Shown: one piece after another, positions 1-7,728 of the stretch
Layout of the letters: every line of letters begins with the position of its first letter
Position numbering within the stretch: position 1 is the stretch's first letter
NCBI RefSeq assembly: GCF_900258045.1
Contig: NZ_OGVD01000004.1
Coordinates: 868,001 to 932,000 of the forward strand
Direction: 5' to 3'
Length of the DNA: 64,000 nt
Source: Sphingorhabdus sp. EL138
GTDB taxonomy: Bacteria; Pseudomonadota; Alphaproteobacteria; Sphingomonadales; Sphingomonadaceae
Program-made: the position numbers and the translations under genes
Notes under the pieces: model-generated
Databases searched by the model: none
What the model saw: only the letters and a program-made list of their open reading frames with translations
What the model was told of the DNA's origin: nothing

Positions 1-79
1 CATGTTGTCGCACAAACTGACTCTCAGGGGAATCCCTAAATATCGCACGCGAACAACGACCCGCCGGATAATCTTTATA

Positions 80-100
80 TCCCGGCTTTTTTCGCCGGGA
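80..100. terminator. Hairpin, possible terminator of a gene left of the window
   Basis: A perfect 7-bp stem (TCCCGGC at 80-86, GCCGGGA at 94-100) closes a loop of T residues. No T-run follows on either strand, so classic intrinsic termination is not well supported. It lies between the left window edge and the tRNA gene and may end a transcript that enters from the left. Confidence 0.35.
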
Positions 101-166
101 CACGCAATTGCCATAATAATCTTTGCGCTTTTAAAAAGAGGGCGCTAGGAGGCTTTCGGCTAGAGC

Positions 167-256
167 GGACAGGTGGCAGAGTGGTTGAATGCACCGGTCT
201 TGAAAACCGGCGTGCGTGCAAGCGTACCGTGGGTTCGAATCCCACCCTGTCCGCCA
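167..256 (+). tRNA. tRNA-Ser (anticodon UGA)
   Basis: The 90-nt sequence folds as a class II tRNA. The acceptor stem is GGACAGG (167-173) with CCTGTCC (246-252), followed by discriminator G and an encoded CCA (254-256). The anticodon stem is CCGGT/ACCGG around the loop CTTGAAA, which puts the anticodon TGA at 201-203. There is a long variable arm, as expected for serine tRNAs, and a T arm GTGGG-TTCGAAT-CCCAC. It decodes UCA and wobble UCN codons. No integrase gene or repeated tRNA 3' end is visible nearby, so it shows no sign of being used as an attachment site. Confidence 0.97.
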
Positions 257-283
257 GCCATTTCACCTTATATTTGTGCGTCT

Positions 284-496
284 TTAGTGGTTCGCCAGAC
301 CGCCTCTGGGGCCTTCCTCGCTTCTTTCAGGGACATAGGAATCATCCTCAGGCTCGTCGCTCGGCTCTGCCGGGCCGGCGTCGGGATCATAGCCTTCCGG
401 GATAAATTCATCGGAAGATGATTCGACATCTTTACTCGATGACACGCACGCGCTCAACAGCAGGAGCGCGGCGCCTGAAACGATTAACTTATACAT
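284..496 (-). CDS. Small acidic lipoprotein, function unknown
   Basis: The 70-residue product starts with a short basic end and a hydrophobic stretch, followed by a lipobox LLSAC with the cysteine at residue 17. This predicts a signal peptidase II-processed, membrane-anchored lipoprotein. The mature part is very rich in Asp, Glu, Pro and Ser and is probably disordered. The start is supported by a purine-rich ribosome site (AAGAAGGA) about 9 bases upstream. I recognise no domain. It stands alone between the tRNA and the next exported protein. The similar prokaryotic lipobox and good ribosome site make it a likely real gene despite its size. Confidence 0.7.
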   Translation of the reverse strand: MYKLIVSGAALLLLSACVSSSKDVESSSDEFIPEGYDPDAGPAEPSDEPEDDSYVPERSEEGPRGGLANH

Positions 497-676
497 GATT
501 TTTTCCTTCTTGCGGGGCCCGCCTGCTTTTAGGAAAGTTATGCATAAGATAACGAACGCCGGATGCGAACGCTATGCGGCACTATGAGCAATAGCTGAGA
601 TTTGCGCCATTATTTACCAGCGCCCAACCTGTTGCCCGGACATATTGAGGCAATTCGGGCTGGAGAGAAGGAAGCT

Positions 677-1021
677 TTATTCTTCTTTTACTGGCATGGT
701 ACCGGAACTCATGTAGCCCGCATAACCGTCAGTGAAAGCAAACAGAACGCCGTCCGCTTCTTCGGTAGCATAAGTTGTGGCTTCCTGTTCCGTACTGCCA
801 AATTCCAGTTCATCCTTTTTCATCGCTGCTATCATGGCGCTGCGTTCATCTGTGCAAGCGTCCTTAACGGCTTTTTTAAACGGGCCGCGCGCGGTCTTCT
901 GGGTAAGATGGGTAACGGTGAAATCGGTTAGACAGTTCGAGTAATTGACCCTGCTTGTTTCCGCATCGGCCATACCGGCAGTAGCGGCACTTAAGAGGGC
1001 GACAGTTGATAACATGAACAT
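677..1021 (-). CDS. Small exported protein, function unknown
   Basis: The 114-residue product begins with a hydrophobic segment ending near AGMADA, a probable Sec signal peptide cleaved after about residue 20. The mature part has two cysteines (in SNCLTDF and DACTDER) that could form one disulfide, and a small C-terminal part rich in Gly and Tyr. The start is decided by a strong AGGAGG site 8 bases before the ATG. It has its own upstream gap (1022-1147) and no operon partner. I do not recognise the family; a periplasmic location is an inference from the signal peptide. Confidence 0.65.
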   Translation of the reverse strand: MFMLSTVALLSAATAGMADAETSRVNYSNCLTDFTVTHLTQKTARGPFKKAVKDACTDERSAMIAAMKKDELEFGSTEQEATTYATEEADGVLFAFTDGYAGYMSSGTMPVKEE

Positions 1022-1147
1022 AAAATCCTCCTAAAAGCTATGCTTCGTATATATCACAACATGTCTGTGTAATGCTACGAAAAGCGTATCTGGAGCAATG
1101 ACGGTGCATTTTCCTCACTCACAAAAACTGGCCTTTTTTGTCAAATA

Positions 1148-1888
1148 TTAGAGAATCTTGAGTCGATAGCCTGATAGTCTGTCATAAAATGGCCGGCACG
1201 CATCCGCTACTTTTCGCTGAGCATCGGACAGCACGGGTTCGCTGTCCTTTGTCGGTGCGAATGTTGTGGTATCTATGACCCGGTTATACCAGTGGGACGC
1301 CCATATCCCATCCGTATCCCGTATCCCTGTGTTCCAGCGCAGCATCGCCGCGTCCCAAGGAATATCAAGAGCCCCGCAAAGCGCCTTCAAATGGCTTTCG
1401 GGATTGTGCAATATATCCGCGCTGTCCATCACGATCGGCGCAGAGCCGGTGATTTGAGCCGCCTGATCAAGATATTCAACCTGTCGCTGATATCCCAGAT
1501 CATCGGGCGTGACTTCGACGCGCTTGGCTGCATAGCTGGCGACGACCTGCTCCGGTTCACGGATCAGGAAGGCGTGTCGATGCTCCGGAAAGTCGGCAAT
1601 AGAAATCTTATCAACCATGTGATGCGGCATATGTTTCTGATACCAAAGCGCCTTGTCGCCCGGAACCGACCCGCGCATTGCCGATGTAACGGTATCCCAA
1701 TCGCAATCCATCGATGCGATAATCTCGTCAGCCATGGGTTGCCGAAAACCGGTCTTTTTGAGGAAAGCGCCGTAAAAGGGCTCATCGGTAACCGCACAAT
1801 CACTGCGGCTGCCAAAGCTGCGCATCATAGCGGTCGAGATGTTGCGCGGGCCCGACCACATGGCGATGCGAATGGGCTCTGACGTCAT
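1148..1888 (-). CDS. Sulfotransferase-like protein
   Basis: The 246-residue protein has near its N-terminus a P-loop-like motif, WSGPRNISTAMMRSF (about residues 10-24), of the kind that binds the 5'-phosphosulfate part of PAPS in sulfotransferases. A second motif, FLIREPEQVVASY (about residues 107-119), matches the 3'-phosphate site of that fold. Members of this family are often annotated only as sulfotransferase family protein, and the acceptor is unknown. Its ATG overlaps the stop of the upstream aminotransferase gene by 4 bases (ATGA), so the two are translationally coupled and may act on the same compound. Cytosolic; no signal peptide. Confidence 0.75.
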   Translation of the reverse strand: MTSEPIRIAMWSGPRNISTAMMRSFGSRSDCAVTDEPFYGAFLKKTGFRQPMADEIIASMDCDWDTVTSAMRGSVPGDKALWYQKHMPHHMVDKISIADFPEHRHAFLIREPEQVVASYAAKRVEVTPDDLGYQRQVEYLDQAAQITGSAPIVMDSADILHNPESHLKALCGALDIPWDAAMLRWNTGIRDTDGIWASHWYNRVIDTTTFAPTKDSEPVLSDAQRKVADACRPFYDRLSGYRLKIL

Positions 1889-2793
1889 GACGTCGTGTCG
1901 CGTTCAATCAAGGCTTTATAAAGTTCCTGCAGCCGTTCTACCATCGGTCCCCTGCCCTTGCTCAATATGCGGCCATCCACCTCTGTTGCCGGCACAACAC
2001 CGGCAAAAGTACCGGTTACAAAGGCTTCATCGGCACCATAAACATCGGTCAGGGAGAAATTCTTCTCATAGACCGGAATGTCATTCTCCCGGCAGAGCTG
2101 AATGACATTGCTCCGCGTGATCCCGCCCAGGCAATAGTCACCGCTGGATGTCCACACTTCGCCTTTGCGGACAATGAAGAAATGCGTGCTGTTGCAAGTC
2201 GCCACAAAGCCCTGCGGATCCAGCATCAATGCCTCGTCTGCCCCGGCCTGTGTCGCCTGAATGCAGGCGGTTATGCAGTTCAGCTTGCTGTGCGAGTTCA
2301 ATTTCGGGTCCTGCACCGCCGGATCGCCGCGCCGGACATGGACGGTAAACAACCGGATGCCGTTCGCCACCATGCTTGGCAGGGCTTCCTTATATTCCGG
2401 AATGATCACAATCGTCGCCGGTGAAATGACCACTCGCGGGTCCTGATAGGGCGTCGAGCGGATACCGCGTGTCACCATCAGGCGGATATGGCAAGCGGTC
2501 ATGCCATTAGCCTCTATCGTCTCATAAAGCCGCGCGACCAGCTCTTCCCGGCTGATGCCAATATCCATGGCGATGGCTTTGGCGCCTTCGAACAAGCGAT
2601 CCATATGCGCGCCGAGAAACGCTATACGGCCCTTGTGGACCCGCAAGCCTTCCCAGACCCCATCCCCCAGCATGAAACCGCTGTCAAACACCGACACCAT
2701 GGCCTCGGCCCGCGGTGTGATAGTGCCGTTGACGTTGATCAGGATCGTTTCGTTGCGAGCATCCTCGACATAGTCATGCGTTCCTTTTGCCAT
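1885..2793 (-). CDS. Class IV (fold type IV) aminotransferase, BCAT/D-amino acid transaminase-like
   Basis: The 302-residue product has the overall layout of PLP-dependent class IV aminotransferases: the FDSGFMLGDGVWEG region near residue 35-48, then MVTRG, an HSKLN lysine segment, QAGADEA, and GITR near the phosphate site. I chose the ATG at 2793, preceded by GAGGGA, because the longer open frame runs back into a repeat. Two normally invariant sites look different: the region that usually reads V-x-E-x-x-x-x-N reads VATCNSTHFF, and the PLP lysine segment is compressed. I recall a conserved subfamily with these features, so it may be active on an unusual amino acid. Coupled to the sulfotransferase downstream. 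Confidence 0.8.
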   Translation of the reverse strand: MAKGTHDYVEDARNETILINVNGTITPRAEAMVSVFDSGFMLGDGVWEGLRVHKGRIAFLGAHMDRLFEGAKAIAMDIGISREELVARLYETIEANGMTACHIRLMVTRGIRSTPYQDPRVVISPATIVIIPEYKEALPSMVANGIRLFTVHVRRGDPAVQDPKLNSHSKLNCITACIQATQAGADEALMLDPQGFVATCNSTHFFIVRKGEVWTSSGDYCLGGITRSNVIQLCRENDIPVYEKNFSLTDVYGADEAFVTGTFAGVVPATEVDGRILSKGRGPMVERLQELYKALIERDTTS

Positions 2794-2813
2794 CGATAGT
2801 TTCCCTCTTTTCT

Positions 2814-2883
2814 CCTCTCCCCTTGAGGGAGAGGACACCAAAGCCTTAGCGCCGAGGGCGCTTAGGCGACGTTGGTGAGGGGT
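2814..2883 (+). repeat. Palindromic repeat R1 (left end of DUF559 cassette)
   Basis: The unit starts with the hairpin CCTCTCCC/GGGAGAGG (2814-2834), continues through an inner palindrome AGCGCC-GAG-GGCGCT inside CTTA...TTAG, and ends with GGTGAGGGG (2874-2882). The same frame returns inverted at 3244-3310 and direct at 3342-3409, but each copy has a different inner stem. The 3' codons of the DUF559 gene are read from this repeat. Confidence 0.85.
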
Positions 2884-3227
2884 CTTGGGAAAGCGCAACC
2901 AAAATAGCTTCCAAAACGCCCTCTAAATTCTCGCCTATTTCATTATTCCAAAATCTAAGAACAGAATAGCCTTGCTTCTTCAACCATTGATCGCGCGCCA
3001 GATCATGATCATTATCATCATGTTGCGATCCATCTGCTTCCACAATCAGTTTCTTTTTTGTTGCATATGAAGTCGACAATATAAGGACCTATCGGTTGTT
3101 GTTTCCGAAATTTATATCCGCCTAATTGCCGGTCTCTTAGCCGGTTCCAAAGCAGGCGTTCCTGAGGCGTCATGTCGCGACGGAGCTGTTTGGCGCGTTT
3201 TAGAGTTTGCGGTTTATAACCGGTCAT
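2846..3227 (-). pseudogene. DUF559 (Vsr-like endonuclease domain) gene, frameshifted
   Basis: Reading on the minus strand from the ATG at 3227, the N-terminal half has DMTPQERLLWNRLRD and PIGPYIVDFICN, the hallmark first half of DUF559. The frame then shifts at an A6 tract (T6 on the plus strand, 3054-3059). With five A residues the protein would continue as KKKLIVEADGSQH ... SVLRFWNNE, the expected second half with the catalytic-looking E-x-DG and RFWNNE motifs. The spacing between VDFIC and LIVE is then exactly the family's. So a single-base insertion broke the gene, unless it is a sequencing error. The C-terminal tail SPTSPKRPRR is encoded by repeat R1. The alternative TTG start at 3254 would lie next to repeat R2. 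Confidence 0.85.
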
Positions 3228-3243
3228 TGGTGCTTTGCCTCGA

Positions 3244-3310
3244 CCCCTCACCAAGATTTTCTAACGAACAAGTTCGTAAGTAAATCTGTCCTCTCCCTCA
3301 AGGGGAGAGG
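3244..3310 (-). repeat. Palindromic repeat R2 (inverted copy)
   Basis: The copy is inverted relative to R1: it begins with CCCCTCACC (3244-3252) and ends with the hairpin CCTCTCCCTC...GGGGAGAGG (3290-3310). Its inner stem is ACGAAC-TT-GTTCGT (read on the minus strand), extended by AGATTT/AAATCT outside. The inner stem is unlike those of R1 and R3 in sequence but again self-complementary. Confidence 0.8.
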
Positions 3311-3341
3311 AAAAGTGGCCGAAACTGCAAAGAACAACCCT

Positions 3342-3409
3342 CCTCTCCCCTTGAGGGAGAGGATACCAAAGCCTTAGCAATTTATTGCTTAGGCGACGTT
3401 GGTGAGGGG
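3342..3409 (+). repeat. Palindromic repeat R3 (direct copy next to lpdA)
   Basis: It has the same outer parts as R1 (CCTCTCCC/GGGAGAGG, then ACCAAAGCCTTAG, then GCGACGTTGGTGAGGGG) but the inner palindrome is AGCAA-TTTA-TTGCT. It ends 10 bases before the stop codon of lpdA, so its hairpins would form in the 3' end of the lpdA mRNA and could act in termination or stability. Confidence 0.85.
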
Positions 3410-3419
3410 TAACGTCCAA

Positions 3420-4809
<1,390 letters not shown>

Positions 4810-4817
<8 letters not shown>

Positions 4818-5235
4818 AATTTTCTTTCAATTCAGTTCGTTCAACCAATAGCCACCACAAAATTCCAGCGGTAACTCCCCCAGTTCCTCCTAGTAAAATA
4901 CCGATTGAAAACACATTAGTTATGCTAGCGCCGAATAACTTCAAAACCAGCAAACATGCGAATGTGCCAACAATTGCACCTAATCCCCCCAAAACAAATG
5001 GACCGTTGGTCCAGCCCACCTTCCTAAAAAACAACAGCGAGGGAATGCCGATCAAAAAACTACACACCAAAACAAACGGGAAATACAGCGCGGAAAGGAA
5101 AAAAATATAACTCAGAACATTTATCACAGACGTCGTATCAGCATTGCCTTCATACATAATTCCGAGAATTGCTGTCTGAAGGGAAACTAGTAAAGCCACA
5201 GAAAAATAACGAATGATGTTTCCTGCTGGACTCAA
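4810..5235 (-). CDS. Small integral membrane protein between pdhC and lpdA
   Basis: The 141-residue protein shows four hydrophobic segments (about residues 9-27, 35-65, 78-100 and 108-130) and charged ends, typical of a four-helix inner-membrane protein. No known motif is visible. Its ATG overlaps the pdhC stop by 4 bases and its stop overlaps the lpdA start by 8 bases, so it is fully embedded in the operon and translationally coupled. The DNA is visibly richer in A and T than both neighbours, which hints at recent acquisition. It is not a known part of the pyruvate dehydrogenase complex, and I cannot assign a function. Confidence 0.75.
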
Positions 5236-6539
5236 GCCAGCATCCCCAACGGGTTCTCCACCAGCTCTTTAAACACCTGCATCAACTGCGCGCCGTCGGC
5301 GCCGTCAATGGCCCGGTGGTCGAAGCTGCCGGTGGCGCTCATGACGGTGGCGATTTGCAGGCTGTCGTCAATGACATGGGGGCGCTTCTGTCCTGCCCCG
5401 ATGGCCATGATCATCGCCTGTGGCGGGTTGATGACCGCATCGAAATTCTTGATGCCGAACATGCCCATATTGGAGATGCTGGCGGTGCCGCCCTGATATT
5501 CATGCATCTTGAGCTTGCCGTCCTTGGCGCGGCCAGCCAGATCTTTCATCTCGGTGGAGATGGTGCTGAGCGACTTGGTGTCGGCGCTCGTGATAATCGG
5601 CGTGATCAAGCCGCCGGGAATACTCACGGCCACCGAGATATCGGTGCGGGCAAATGTCTTGAGCTGATCGCCGTCAATTGAGACATTGCATTTCGGAACT
5701 TGCATCAGCGAGACCGCCAGCGCCTTGATCAGCAGATCATTGACCGACAGTTTGACGCCGCGTGGTTCCAGCGTCGCATTGAGTTCGCTACGCAGTTTGA
5801 GCAGCTTGTCGAGCTGGATATCCACGGTCAGATAGATATGCGGAATGGTCTGCTTCGCCTCGGTCAGGCGGCGGGCAATGGTCTTACGCATGCCGGACAG
5901 TTTCTCCGACGTGTGCGGAATATCGAAATCGCTGGCCGCAGATGCAGGCGTTGCGGCAGGGGCTGGTGCGGGCACGGCGGCTTGGCTTTTAACTGGCGCT
6001 GTGCCGCCTTCGGCCGCATCAATATCCGCCTTGATAATCCGTCCGCCGGGACCGGAGCCGCTGAGCGCGCCGAGATCAACGCCTTTCTGCTCGGCCAGAC
6101 GCCGGGCCAGCGGGCTGACCTTGATCCGCTCTCCTTCAGACGCCGGGGCGTCACCTTTCGGGGCCGGGTCCGTAACCTTTGGAGTAACGTCCCGTGACGG
6201 TTTCGCAGGCTTTTCCTCACCTTTCGGAGCGGGTGCTTCCTTCTTGGGCTTCTCCGCGGAACCTTCACCACCTTTCGAAGCCTCAGCAACATCTTCGCCC
6301 TCTTCAGCAATGATAGCAATCACTTCGCCGACTTTGACATTATCGGTCCCTTCGGCAACGACAATCTTAGCAATCGTGCCTTCGTCAACCGCCTCAAACT
6401 CCATCGTCGCCTTATCGGTTTCGATCTCGGCCAATAGATCGCCTGAAGCGACCTCATCGCCCTCTTTGACTAGCCATTTGGCCAGCGTCCCCTCTTCCAT
6501 CGTCGGTGACAAAGCGGGCATTTGAAGGTTGATCGGCAT
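5232..6539 (-). CDS. pdhC: Pyruvate dehydrogenase E2, dihydrolipoamide acetyltransferase
   Basis: The 435-residue core of the pyruvate dehydrogenase complex transfers acetyl groups from lipoate to CoA. It has one N-terminal lipoyl domain (residues 1-78) with the lipoylated lysine K43 in ETDKATME, an Ala/Pro/Lys/Glu-rich linker, a peripheral subunit-binding domain (about 138-175, [12 protein letters not shown] ... GPGGRI), a second linker, and the catalytic domain ending with FDHRAIDG, with the catalytic H408 and D412. The opening [11 protein letters not shown] is typical of the pyruvate-specific E2. The E1 subunits are not in the window. It is first in the run pdhC-membrane protein-lpdA; 149 bases separate it from the divergent stress gene. 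Confidence 0.95.
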   Translation of the reverse strand: MPINLQMPALSPTMEEGTLAKWLVKEGDEVASGDLLAEIETDKATMEFEAVDEGTIAKIVVAEGTDNVKVGEVIAIIAEEGEDVAEASKGGEGSAEKPKKEAPAPKGEEKPAKPSRDVTPKVTDPAPKGDAPASEGERIKVSPLARRLAEQKGVDLGALSGSGPGGRIIKADIDAAEGGTAPVKSQAAVPAPAPAATPASAASDFDIPHTSEKLSGMRKTIARRLTEAKQTIPHIYLTVDIQLDKLLKLRSELNATLEPRGVKLSVNDLLIKALAVSLMQVPKCNVSIDGDQLKTFARTDISVAVSIPGGLITPIITSADTKSLSTISTEMKDLAGRAKDGKLKMHEYQGGTASISNMGMFGIKNFDAVINPPQAMIMAIGAGQKRPHVIDDSLQIATVMSATGSFDHRAIDGADGAQLMQVFKELVENPLGMLA

Positions 6540-6688
6540 GGAGAGGAAACCCTTATTCTATATCAACGTTGCACGCGTTTATGCGCAAATCACAGGAAAG
6601 CGCAAGCTGTGTAAATCTTGCATATCACAGGCTTTTATCGCAAGCATGGTTTTAATAGTAGAAATGCGCTGTCAGTTGGGGAGTTTTC

Positions 6689-7144
6689 ATGCGTACTTAC
6701 CTAGTGGTTATTGACGAAACCGAGGAGGCAAGCATAGCGCTTCGTTTCGCTTCACGCCGGGCGATGAAAACCAATGGTGCTTTGCACATATTGGCGTTGG
6801 TGGAGAGCGAAGGATTCGTTGCCTGGGGCGGCGTACAGGCTACGTTAGAGGAAGAAGCCAAGAACCGGGCCGAAGCTTTAGTTTCAAGCGCTGCGGGTAC
6901 TTTGTTTGACGAAACCGGAATCAGGCCCTCTATCACCGTCAAGGAAGGTAAAGGCGCCAAGGATGTCCGTAAATTGATGGGCGAGATTGACGGATTGGCG
7001 GCCCTCGTTCTGGGTGCCGCTGGTAATGGCTCGCCTGGTCCGTTGGTGACTCACTTTGCGGCAACGGAAGCGGGTACCCTCCCCTGCCCGGTAATGGTTG
7101 TACCCGGGTCACTGAGCAAGGAAGAGATTGACCGCCTAAGTTAG
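6689..7144 (+). CDS. Universal stress protein (UspA family)
   Basis: The 151-residue single-domain protein has the Usp beginning RTYLVVIDETEEASIALRFA and, near the C-terminus, the ATP-binding signature GAAGNGSPG followed by a hydrophobic end CPVMVVPG. This suggests an ATP-binding Usp. Such proteins accumulate in growth arrest or stress; the partner is unknown. The ATG is preceded by GGGGAG. It is divergent from pdhC, so the 149-base gap between them must hold promoters for both; I saw no clear operator there. It converges with the peroxiredoxin-like gene, only 4 bases away. Confidence 0.88.
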   Translation: MRTYLVVIDETEEASIALRFASRRAMKTNGALHILALVESEGFVAWGGVQATLEEEAKNRAEALVSSAAGTLFDETGIRPSITVKEGKGAKDVRKLMGEIDGLAALVLGAAGNGSPGPLVTHFAATEAGTLPCPVMVVPGSLSKEEIDRLS

Positions 7145-7148
7145 GAAT

Positions 7149-7670
7149 TCAGCCCAGTTCGCCGCGCGCCGGATAATCATTGGCCAGCGCGTAGTCTATA
7201 CCCATCATCAATTGATCTAGTGGCGGCCGTGTAAATGGCATGCTTTGGACGCTGGCAAAATAGAGTGTCTGGTCTGGACGGACCAGAAACAGAGCCGGTT
7301 CAGAGAAAATCGAAGGTTCCGGGCTGTCTGGTCGTCCGGCAGAGATATACAGACCCAGTTCACGAGCTATGTCTTCGCTCAGACCATAGCCAAGCATCAG
7401 CTCATCAATGCCCCAATCATGGGCCGACTTTTGGGCGCGTTCCTGATCATCCATGCTGATGGCGACAGCAGTAACGCCGCGTTCGGCGAAATCACCGAGC
7501 TTGCTTTGCAGGTCGCGCAATTGCCCTTTGCAGATCGGGCAATGCAGACCACGATAGAATAACAACAGAGTAAAGTTATCACCGGCACGTTGGCTGAGTT
7601 GAAACTGCCCGCCATCTGTCATCGGTACAGTGAAATCTGGAACGGCTTGAGTCGGTATCAGGGTCGTCAT
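7149..7670 (-). CDS. Peroxiredoxin-like (AhpC/TSA family) protein
   Basis: The 173-residue thioredoxin-fold protein has its active-site region at FYRGLHCPICKGQL, with C44 and C47 in a CxxC pair. Classic peroxiredoxins have a TxxC motif, so this belongs to the peroxiredoxin-like group with a thioredoxin-type dithiol. It may act on peroxides or as a disulfide reductase. There is no signal peptide, so it is cytosolic. It stands alone on the minus strand, convergent with the universal stress gene. A stress role is inferred from family and neighbour only. Confidence 0.85.
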   Translation of the reverse strand: MTTLIPTQAVPDFTVPMTDGGQFQLSQRAGDNFTLLLFYRGLHCPICKGQLRDLQSKLGDFAERGVTAVAISMDDQERAQKSAHDWGIDELMLGYGLSEDIARELGLYISAGRPDSPEPSIFSEPALFLVRPDQTLYFASVQSMPFTRPPLDQLMMGIDYALANDYPARGELG

Positions 7671-7728
7671 CAGGATATCCTTTTATGATTGTGCCTGCTT
7701 ATTCGTTCCCTGCGCTCATCCGGTTACA

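Larger units (their letters stand above)
2814..3310. mobile_element. Candidate mobile cassette: DUF559 gene between inverted palindromic repeats
   Basis: A single DUF559 gene fills the space between R1 (2814-2883) and an inverted copy R2 (3244-3310). The outer ends are the same hairpin (CCTCTCCC... GGGAGAGG) and the inner ends are GGTGAGGGG on one side and its complement CCCCTCACC on the other. This is the layout of a small element with terminal inverted repeats. No target-site duplication could be identified by eye, so mobility is an inference. DUF559 proteins share the Vsr-like nuclease fold. Confidence 0.35.

Noticed and set aside
1-39. Plus-strand frame 1 ending with a TAA at 37-39 (HVVAQTDSQGNP)
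   Set aside because: Only 12 codons are visible and no start or family can be seen; it may be the end of a gene to the left but cannot be supported.
75-266. A 63-codon minus-strand open frame over the tRNA-Ser gene (with VGFEPT)
   Set aside because: It is the well-known antisense reading of a serine tRNA, which recurs as a spurious protein in many genomes; the tRNA explains the sequence fully.
5864-6319. A 151-codon minus-strand open frame inside pdhC, rich in Arg and Pro
   Set aside because: It is an out-of-frame reading of the Ala/Pro/Lys linker of E2; composition is low-complexity and there is no ribosome site.
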